The notes beneath the pieces were generated by a model. The model had not been told where the DNA came from and ran no database searches. It was given only the letters and a program-made list of their open reading frames with translations. This document shows, piece by piece, positions 7,583 to 13,377 of a stretch of 13,377 bases of DNA (position 1 is its first letter; each line of letters starts with the position of its first letter). The stretch covers positions 1-13,377 of the forward strand of contig NW_020167593.1 of the NCBI RefSeq assembly GCF_001641265.1. The letters are read 5' to 3'. The position numbers and the translations under genes were made by a program. The DNA is from Pseudogymnoascus destructans (lineage: Eukaryota; Ascomycota; Leotiomycetes; Thelebolales; Thelebolaceae).

Positions 7583-8008
7583 TGTAGCCTACGGAGCAAC
7601 ATGGAATAATGTGTAACGGTGATAACGATGACGATCGTATTACTATTCTTGATGATGCTCTGAAGAAGAGACAATCGGCTATCCGATGTTCCATCTATAC
7701 TACGCTATGTCACGTGTTGGTTCACATCTCCCTCATGGAGCTGATCACCATCTGTTATCTTATCTAATCTAATCTAATCTTATCGCACCGATTAGATTTT
7801 TCGATCTTGGCATTTTCGATAGAACCGGCAACGTCATCCTCCAACGCCGCACAAAACTGGTCTTCCCCATCCAACTTCAGCATTCTATACCTTCTTATTT
7901 GGTGATCTAGAGTTCCCATGACTCCGCGACTATATAACTCAGCAACTTTGCCACTGATCGTGCGGATTGGCTTCGGCCGCGCCGTGCCTGTGTAACCTCG
8001 AGGCTACA
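7583..8008 (-). repeat. 5' LTR of element B (about 426 bp)
   Basis: The element-side end is TGTAGCCT at 7583 (plus strand) and the outer end is AGGCTACA at 8001-8008. Together these form a perfect 8-bp terminal inverted repeat with TG...CA ends. The inner end is next to the candidate primer binding site and points at gag, as expected for a 5' LTR on the minus strand. A CACGTG lies near 7709 and a near-palindromic TATA (CTATATAACT) near 7930. One caution: the outer end is part of an 18-base imperfect palindrome (7991-8008), so the match could be partly chance. No second copy is in the window for comparison. Confidence 0.65.
7755..7784. repeat. Pentanucleotide repeat T(T/A)ATC, six units
   Basis: Six 5-base units (TTATC, TTATC, TAATC, TAATC, TAATC, TTATC) lie inside the element B LTR, with a reverse-complement-like GATTAGAT a little downstream (about 7789-7796). 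It is a simple repeat, perhaps a replication-slippage product. Confidence 0.9.
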
Positions 8009-8107
8009 CTCCCAGGTCCCGAAAGAGGTGACTGGGGCGGATTTGGCAGGGCCCTGAAGCATCATAACGCGTACAGATCGTGTCACCGCACCCAGAACTT
8101 CGTGTCA

Positions 8108-8113
8108 TATAAA
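8108..8113 (+). promoter_or_regulatory. TATA-like element just upstream of the MFS gene
   Basis: TATAAA lies 35 bases before the ATG at 8149 and is followed by an A/C-rich stretch that looks like a fungal 5' leader. If it is used, transcripts would start very close to the ATG. The other TATA candidate (near 7930) is inside the LTR of element B. Only 140 bp separate the LTR from the gene, so the native promoter has either been displaced or replaced. Confidence 0.35.
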
Positions 8114-8148
8114 CACACAAACTCACAAATTCCCGCTCTCACTCGGCG

Positions 8149-9855
8149 ATGAGTCGCAAACCCATCGTGGCGGGCCTCAATCGTCGCCAGTCCTCGACCC
8201 CACACTACCAGACTTTCCCCACAGCCCCTCCACGAACTCGCGGGAATGCGCTCTCGTCTCCCTTCGACTCCTCCCATGACCAAGATAGAGTATCCAATGC
8301 CGACGACGACCAGCATAACAACCACAATCATGAGTCGCCGCTTCCGCGCCGCCAGCTCGCCGTTCTCGCTATCATCGCCCTGGCCGAGCAAACTGCGCTG
8401 AACTCCATCTCCCCCTACCTCCCACAGATGGTGGCCTCTTTCCCCTCAACAGACACATCACGAATCGGTCTATATGTCGGCGCAATCGCCTCGTCGTTTG
8501 CTGCCGCGCAACTCCTCACGAATTACTTCTGGGGCTCACTCTCCGACCGCATCGGGCGCAAACCAGTTATCCTCCTCGGTGCCATCCTCACGGCTGCGGC
8601 ATTCGTAGGGTTCGGGTTCTGCACAAAGCTATGGCATGCGATCCTTGTGCAAGCTATAATGGGAATTGTAAACGGGAATCAGGGACTCATCAGTACGTGT
8701 CTGGGCGAGATCACGGACCGCTCAAATCAAGGCCGCGCTTTCGTCTGGCTGCCCGTCATCTACGGTGTAGGCGCCATCTCAGGGCCGGCACTAGGCGGAT
8801 TGTTAGTGCAAGGAGAGTCCAGTGCGAAGAAACCATCCTACCCGTTCTTACTCCCGAATCTGGTTGCGGCTGTCATACTGGTGGTGGAATTTACAGTTAC
8901 CCTGATATTCCTCGAAGAGAGCCTCGAGGAGGCCAAAGACCTCCCACCGCTACAAGACAGAGTCAGAGCCTTCTTCTCATGGATGTGGCAGTTCGCCTCC
9001 GGTGCCATCCGCCCAACCTACACCCGACGCGGTCCCCTCCACCACCACGGCCACCGCCGAGTCCACTCCCATAGCTCTACCATCTCGAGCACAAGCAGCA
9101 CCTCCCCCTCCTCCTCCCTCCTCCATGACATCTTCGCTGGCCCATATACCTCCATCCCCATCAAAGACCCCCTCAGCGGCACCACCCTCCTCCTCCTATC
9201 CACCTACTTCGTCTTCCAGCTCTCCAACGCATCCTTCAACGCCCTCTACCCCGTCTTCGCCTTCGCCGACCCCCCACTCGGCCGCAATATCCCCGCCCGA
9301 GATATTGGTTTCTCTCTCTCCGCCGCCGGTGTCGCTACAATTATGTTCCAGGTCCTCATCTTCGGCCGCCTACGCGACAAGATGGGGAACAAAGCGACAT
9401 ACCGCGCGGGCCTGGGCTTATTCGCCGTTGCCCTCCTCGCAACCCCGACCGTACCATTCGCAGACTCTAAGCCGCCATTCAAGTTCCTCACAGGACACAT
9501 GTGGATGTGGGCACACCTCTCCCTCGTACTCCTCGCCAAGACAGTAGCATCCGTAGGCGGCCTCTCCAGCGCCCTCCTGCTCATCACCAATTCAGCCCCT
9601 GAACCAGAGTGTCTAGGCGCTCTGAACGGGTTGGCGCAAACGCTTAGCTCTGCGGGGCGGGGGGTAGGCCCCGTGATGGCAGGCGGATTATTCAGCGCTG
9701 CACCGAAGAATGGGAGGAGTGGTGGTTGGATCCCATTTGGGGTGTTTGGGGGTGTCGCGGTGCTAGGGTTCGTGGCAAGTTGGGGGATTCGGGGCGAGGA
9801 GTTGGAGGGAGAGGAGTGGGATGAGGGTGAACATGATGAGGAAGAGGTGTTATAG
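8149..9855 (+). CDS. MFS transporter, ZIF-like / YCR023C-type, with His-rich central loop
   Basis: An intact intronless ORF of 568 residues. A hydrophilic N-terminus (1-67) is followed by about 12 predicted membrane segments (roughly 68-90, 105-126, 139-158, 162-180, 199-219, 234-255, then 343-370, 385-407, 418-435, 453-478, 490-515, 527-547) and an acidic tail. MFS motif A is WGSLSDRIGRKPV (128-140), matching the W-G-x3-D-R-x-G-R-K signature I recall for zinc-induced-facilitator-like carriers. GAISGPALGG (208-217) fits the motif C-like segment. The central cytosolic loop (256-342) contains HHHGHRRVHSH (298-308), six His in eleven residues, and a Ser/Thr-rich run. The family is thought to move organic substrates or metal complexes by proton exchange; the substrate here is unknown. 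Location in the plasma or vacuolar membrane is inferred. Frame and GC-rich third positions are consistent throughout. Confidence 0.9.
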   Translation: MSRKPIVAGLNRRQSSTPHYQTFPTAPPRTRGNALSSPFDSSHDQDRVSNADDDQHNNHNHESPLPRRQLAVLAIIALAEQTALNSISPYLPQMVASFPSTDTSRIGLYVGAIASSFAAAQLLTNYFWGSLSDRIGRKPVILLGAILTAAAFVGFGFCTKLWHAILVQAIMGIVNGNQGLISTCLGEITDRSNQGRAFVWLPVIYGVGAISGPALGGLLVQGESSAKKPSYPFLLPNLVAAVILVVEFTVTLIFLEESLEEAKDLPPLQDRVRAFFSWMWQFASGAIRPTYTRRGPLHHHGHRRVHSHSSTISSTSSTSPSSSLLHDIFAGPYTSIPIKDPLSGTTLLLLSTYFVFQLSNASFNALYPVFAFADPPLGRNIPARDIGFSLSAAGVATIMFQVLIFGRLRDKMGNKATYRAGLGLFAVALLATPTVPFADSKPPFKFLTGHMWMWAHLSLVLLAKTVASVGGLSSALLLITNSAPEPECLGALNGLAQTLSSAGRGVGPVMAGGLFSAAPKNGRSGGWIPFGVFGGVAVLGFVASWGIRGEELEGEEWDEGEHDEEEVL

Positions 9856-9947
9856 TGTGGTATATTGGACGATGGGTGCGGAGGTATTCGCGACGACGGA
9901 CGTGCATGGATTCTGGGTGCAAGGCCATTGATTTTTGGCAACTTGGA

Positions 9948-9968
9948 CACAGCCACAGCCACAGCCAG
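9948..9968. repeat. CACAGC hexamer, three tandem copies
   Basis: CACAGC is repeated three times and followed by CAG, about 90 bases after the MFS stop codon. It is a short microsatellite probably in the 3' untranslated part, with no further role seen. Confidence 0.85.
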
Positions 9969-10606
9969 TCCGAGCGAAATGAACCGTTAATGGTGGACTA
10001 CGAAAGTCATTCTACCACCATACACCGACCTATCAGCAAATTAACACCCCCATTCCCCACAAAGCAGTGGCTGCAAGATTACCGCAACTATACCAGGTTC
10101 CTCGGTTGCTTCTTGAATGAGGCATAGATTAGTACCCTTTCACTGCGCAGTGCAGGGAGGCCGATTTGTCAGCCCAAGTCCAAGTGCAGAGCCGCCCTCC
10201 ACGCAGGCAAGCGACTTAAGGCAAGAGAAACTAGAACCATGGACGACGTCGCGTTCCATCTCACTGAGCTAAAAGTTTTAAGGACCAGAAATGTGAAGCT
10301 ACTGCTGGGAGCAAAGAAAGCAAGTGGCTCAACCGTACATTGCTAAATTTTAGAGCGAATCAATTATGATATAAATATTCAGCTTAGCTTTGAGCAAGGG
10401 CGATGAGTATATTATTATGGGTATATAGCTTAGAATATGAAAAACATACATATATACCTCACGAAGGATTCGCTAGGAGGTGAACCCTTTGGCCATTGAT
10501 AAAAAGGTAACTGCTAATAACATGCTTCTGCGTTGGCTCTCGGAACGCAAAGCCGATCAACAACCTCTCCTCGACCTTGTACGCGACCTTTCTTAAAGTG
10601 CACAAG

Positions 10607-10646
10607 TCCGACACGTACGAACACTTCCTCGGGTGCCCGTGTCGGA
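10607..10646. repeat. Inverted repeat, 9-bp perfect arms
   Basis: TCCGACACG (10607-10615) and CGTGTCGGA (10638-10646) are exact reverse complements around a 22-base spacer. It could form a hairpin or be a two-half protein site. There is no T-run after it and no gene beside it, so its meaning is unknown. Confidence 0.6.
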
Positions 10647-11034
10647 GCAGAATGGAGACATGGGAGCGGCACAGATAGATGGTTGAATTAATTCAAATGT
10701 TCTCCATTGAGACATCGATTAGCCATACATTTACTATAATTACACGTGTAGAGGGACGCCGCCACTCTATTTCTCCATCCTCTCTACTCCCTCTCCATCC
10801 TCTCCCTTCTCTCTGCCTCCTCCTCCTCCTCGGCCTCCACCTGAATGATAGCTGCAATAGCCGCTTCGTGTTGGCGGCGGCTAGCGATGCGCCCCTTTCT
10901 GCTCTGTATGAGCAGTCGTACAGTGGGGAGTGGACGGGCGAGGGCGCGAGCGCAAGGGCGAGACGACGCGGGGTTTCAGGCGCAGGAGAGGCGACGCGGA
11001 CTTGGTTATGGTTGGCAGACGAGACACTCCCCGT

Positions 11035-11082
11035 CTGGAGTCCTCGTTTTACTCCCCTCTGGAGTCCTCGTTTTACCCCCTT
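11035..11082. repeat. 24-bp tandem repeat, two copies
   Basis: The unit beginning CTGGAGTCCTCGTTTTAC occurs at 11035 and again at 11059, nearly identical (one T/C difference in the first 21 bases). The period is a multiple of three, so it stays open in the overlapping frames, but no coding function is supported. Confidence 0.9.
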
Positions 11083-11517
11083 TTCCAAAACATCAACCAT
11101 GGCACTTGCTGGAAACATTTGTGAAGGTGATCCAAGCGGTACTAACCCCGCATACACCCCCCTCACTGCTTCTGCTCATCCTGACTTACACCTGTCTCAC
11201 TCTCGCGGCACCTAGCGTCATGCTAAACAACTTTTTTTCGGTATCCACTCGCTTTACCCTTGATCGCTTCTCTAGCCCTTCTTTCTTCATTGGTATCTTT
11301 TCCGATGTTGCAGTCTCTGGCCGAACTCAGCATAGGCTTTTATACCACGGGTAAATGGACTTTTTACGGCGAATTTCGCAGCCGTACCATTTCACAGTAT
11401 CATCGAAATACTCCATCCCCTCCAACTTGCTTCAAGTTATCAATCATCCAAAAACCACGACGCACTAGCATATAGCGCACACGGAACACCACTCTCGATT
11501 CAACACACTTCATTTCA

Positions 11518-11538
11518 CCCCCCCCCCCCCCCCCCCCC
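11518..11538. repeat. Homopolymer of 21 C
   Basis: Twenty-one consecutive C on the plus strand (poly-G on the minus strand) lie in a pyrimidine-rich segment. The length is probably variable or poorly measured. The G-strand could form G-quadruplex structure. It would fall well beyond the 3' end of the chitin synthase activator gene. Confidence 0.95.
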
Positions 11539-11887
11539 GAATCTACAAAATACCCCTCTTCCAAACGCCGAAACCCACAATCCCTAGCTCCCCTCCCTTT
11601 CCTAGCTTCCAAATAGATAGATACTCGGCAGGGGTAATATATGCGGGATGAAAAAATCCAACCCGCCATTTCCTCCTCTTTTCATCCATCCATCCTCTCT
11701 TCCATATCGTCGATTTTCGTTTATTCCCTACCAGGGTATTACCATATCTCATCCCCCACATTCGTCATCTATCATCCAAAGCCCCCTGCCCCAACCCCCC
11801 CACCAATTCATCACTCTTCCTCCCTCCAACCACAGCGCTAGGGTCCAGCCCCATCCATCCATCCATGCATCGGCGCCGCGCCTTTTT

Positions 11888-11893
11888 TTTATT
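11888..11893 (-). terminator. Possible polyadenylation signal of the chitin synthase activator gene
   Basis: AATAAA on the minus strand, within an A-rich run, lies 28 bases after the TAA stop at 11921. Position and sequence fit a poly(A) signal; fungal signals are loose, so this is only a candidate. Confidence 0.4.
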
Positions 11894-11920
11894 ACTTGCT
11901 CAGGCAGGAGGTATGCCCCA

Positions 11921-13134
11921 TTACATCACCGCGCACTCGCCCTCATTCTGTTTCCCCACCTTGCTACGCGAGATGCGCTCGCGGTTCGGGAGGCCCTTGC
12001 CGCCTGAGCGCTTCAGCTCCTCGAGGCGCTCCCGTGCTTGCGGGAAGTTCTGGGCTGGTTGGTGTTAGTCTTGTTCAACAAAAGACGCAAGGGATAAAAT
12101 TCACTCACCAGCAGCTCTCCAATACCACCGCTTCGCCCCCTCAATATCCTGCGTGCTCCCAATCCCCATCTCCGTAAAATACCCCATCGCATACTCCGCC
12201 TTCGCCAGCCCTGCCATCGCCGCCTTGCGCGCCCACAGATACGCCTCCGTATCACTCTGCGCCAGGATCATCTGTCCGCTGCGCTCATCCTTCGCACCAG
12301 TAAGATACCACCCACTGAGCGCCAACTCGCTCTGGTGCTCTTCCTGCACCGCAGCGCGGGAGTACCACTGGATACTCTCCTTGGGGTTGATAGCCAGCCC
12401 GAATAGCCCGTACTCGTGCGCGGCGCCCAGACGGAACTGGCTGAACTTGTACCCCAGCTCGGCCGCCTGCTTGAACAGGGTAAGACTGTACGCCTCGTCG
12501 CGAACCACGCTGGTGTCCTGGCTCTGTGACGCGGAGAAGAGGAGTGCCAGCTCGTGCAGCGCGTGGGGATTCTCGGCGTCCGCAAGGTCTGCGGCACGCT
12601 TGAGCCACATCTCCGCTTCGCGCATTCTTCTGCTGCCCGAGGAGGCCCTTCAGTTGGATCATACCCATCTTGTACATGGCTGGGGGGTCACCCAGGGTTG
12701 CGGCGCGCTTGTACCATTGCATCGCCTTCAGTGGGTCCTTGCGCGTCCCGCCGCCGTCTTCTTGCCCGATCTCACAGCACACAGCTGTCCGGTACGCTGC
12801 TTGCGCATGGCCCGCCTTGGCAGCGGATTGGTACAGAGTGAAAGCTTGGGAGGGTGAGGTCTCCAGTCCCAGCGCGCCACGCCCGTAGCAGTCGGCAAGG
12901 AAAGAACATGGCGTCCATGTTTGGGATCGCGACCATCTTCTTGAGGATCTTGTGCGCCTCGATGACCCAGCGCTCACGTGTCTTGGCACGCGTCTTCGGG
13001 TCAGGGATCGTGGCGGCGAGTGTCTCGGAGGCGAGGACCAGCTTACGCGCTAGGACAAGCTGCATGGCTTCGTCCATGGGGTTGTTGCTTACCATGGCGC
13101 GCAGGCGCTCCAGCTCGGCTGGCGTGACGATCAT
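11921..13134 (-). CDS. SKT5/Chs4-type chitin synthase activator: Sel1 repeats and CaaX box, frame-broken
   Basis: About seven Sel1-like repeats run from about 12940 to 12110 (for example AMQWYKRAATLGDPPAMYKM, SIQWYSRAA and AEYAMGYFTEMGIGS). They are preceded by a helical segment beginning MIVTPAELERLRAMV at 13134. After a 54-base intron (12108-12055) the last exon encodes QNFPQARERLEELKRSGGKG and ends CAVM, a farnesylation-type CaaX box, before TAA at 11923-11921. Sel1 repeats with a C-terminal CaaX are the hallmark of Skt5/Chs4 proteins, which bring chitin synthase III to the membrane at septa and growth sites. Two frame changes are present, each equal to one extra base: near 12901-12903 (run of T on the minus strand) and near 12625-12630. 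All repeats remain readable across them. Either the gene is a recent pseudogene or these are sequence errors; the good conservation favours errors. The true N-terminus may lie further right. Confidence 0.85.
12055..12108 (-). other. Spliceosomal intron in the chitin synthase activator gene
   Basis: Donor GTGAGT begins at 12108 and the acceptor CCAG ends at 12055, giving 54 bases, a normal size for filamentous ascomycetes. A branch-like CTAAC lies about 10 bases before the acceptor. Splicing here joins WYWRAA to QNFPQARER through an Ala codon in phase, and reading through instead gives an immediate stop. A second AG five bases later (CCCAG) would break the frame. Confidence 0.8.
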
Positions 13135-13322
13135 CTCGGTTTCAGGTTCTGCGGGTGGCGCGGGCGTGGACGTGGTGGAGGGGTAGCTCGACGGGGCGTG
13201 TGTGTGTCCGGAGGCAATGCTGGGGTTGTAGTTGCGGACTGGCGGGGCTTGTTGTTCATCTGGTTGGCGGCTGGCTGTTGGTGGCCAGGTCTGTTATGGT
13301 GCTGGGTGTGCTGGTAGACCAC
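13135..13322 (-). CDS. Likely N-terminal low-complexity part of the chitin synthase activator
   Basis: The main frame stays open upstream of the ATG at 13134 to a stop at 13296-13294. It encodes a Pro/Gln/Ser/Thr-rich stretch including VRNYNPSIASGHTH, which looks coding but has no ATG. A second frame, 13322 to about 13260, is Gln/His-rich (YQHTQHHNRPGHQQP), a composition typical of the disordered N-termini of this family. One missing base between about 13255 and 13290 would join them. The gene therefore probably begins beyond the right edge of the window, but starting at 13134 is also possible. Confidence 0.45.
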
Positions 13323-13377
13323 CTAGTCCGGTGGCTGCTACTATGTGTCAGTTGTATGAATTAAGTACGTTGTGGTA

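Larger units (their letters stand above)
5467..8008 (-). mobile_element. Second Ty3/gypsy-type LTR retrotransposon (element B), 5' part, interrupted by element A
   Basis: Read on the minus strand from 8008 this shows an LTR (8008-7583), a candidate primer binding site, gag with a capsid domain, a CCHC knuckle and the first half of an aspartic protease. It then stops at 5467, exactly at the end of element A's LTR. The protease frame runs to within a codon of the junction. The rest of pol and the 3' LTR are not in the window and would be expected left of element A. It differs from element A: it has a CCHC knuckle rather than the C4HH-like cluster, a different protease motif and an unrelated LTR. 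Its Ty3/gypsy placement rests on gag and protease only, because no RT is present. Confidence 0.85.
9856..11920. other. Intergenic region of about 2 kb without a supported gene
   Basis: Several open frames exist, for example plus 10679-11215 and minus 11166-10693 lying opposite each other. They are low-complexity, Arg/Ser/Pro-rich and show no domain, so I do not call them genes. The region holds a CACAGC triple repeat, an AT-rich stretch (about 10340-10470), a 24-bp tandem repeat, a 21-base poly-C run and a long pyrimidine-rich segment (about 11400-11870). It lies between the 3' ends of two convergent genes (MFS plus, chitin synthase activator minus), so it should contain both terminators and no promoter for either. 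No tRNA or rRNA was seen. Confidence 0.6.

Noticed and set aside
7755..7784. CRISPR-like or telomere-like array
   Set aside because: Six 5-base units without spacers form a simple microsatellite inside an LTR. The unit is not a telomere repeat and the organism is a eukaryote.
9246..9962. 238-codon minus-strand frame opposite the MFS gene
   Set aside because: It is the complement of a GC-rich, codon-biased coding region. Its Pro/Ser/Arg/His-rich composition is what such shadows give, and no domain is visible.
10440..10600. Possible tRNA or small structured RNA
   Set aside because: Short complementary arms (TGCGTT/AACGCA near 10530) are present, but there is no T-arm consensus, no A/B box pair and no cloverleaf.
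10679..11215. Open frames of 157-178 codons on both strands
   Set aside because: The two lie opposite each other, are Arg/Ser/Pro-rich and low in complexity, have no domain or splice logic, and include the 24-bp tandem repeat. They are likely chance openings in GC- and pyrimidine-biased DNA.
12153..12857. 234-codon plus-strand frame opposite the Sel1-repeat gene
   Set aside because: It is a shadow of the real minus-strand gene. Its open length comes from the Ala-rich repeats on the other strand.

Overview
The window looks like nuclear DNA of a filamentous ascomycete (Pezizomycotina). It holds Ty3/gypsy retrotransposons of fungal type, a fungal major-facilitator gene without introns, and an SKT5/Chs4-type chitin synthase activator with a 54-base intron (GTGAGT donor, CTAAC branch-like site) and a C-terminal CaaX box. 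The species cannot be named from sequence alone.

Layout. (1) 1-5466, plus strand: most of a Ty3/gypsy chromovirus (element A). In order it has the end of gag with an unusual C/H cluster, aspartic protease, reverse transcriptase, RNase H, integrase with HHCC and DD35E, GPY/F module, chromodomain, a 3' region with an intact antisense ORF, a polypurine tract, and a 475-bp 3' LTR with an 86-bp tandem duplication in U3. Its 5' LTR lies left of the window. (2) 5467-8008, minus strand: the 5' part of a second, different Ty3/gypsy element (element B). It has a 5' LTR, candidate primer binding site, gag, CCHC zinc knuckle and the start of protease, cut off exactly where element A's LTR ends. Element A therefore appears to be inserted into element B. 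(3) 8149-9855, plus strand: an intact 568-residue MFS transporter of the ZIF-like/YCR023C type, starting only about 140 bp from element B's LTR. (4) 9856-11920: a roughly 2-kb intergenic stretch with AT-rich and pyrimidine-rich segments, short tandem repeats and a 21-base poly-C run. (5) 11921 to about 13320, minus strand: the chitin synthase activator gene, broken by about three one-base frame changes.

The most notable item is the antisense ORF at 4329-4943. It has six cysteines in Zn(II)2Cys6 spacing followed by a charged helical region, and it is unbroken inside an element whose sense ORF changes frame about 18 times. Those sense frame changes look almost entirely like loss of one base from a short run, while the protein is otherwise well preserved. 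This may reflect consensus errors in a repeat rather than ancient decay, and that affects how every 'pseudogene' call here should be read. The window has no sign of RIP-style saturation with stop codons.
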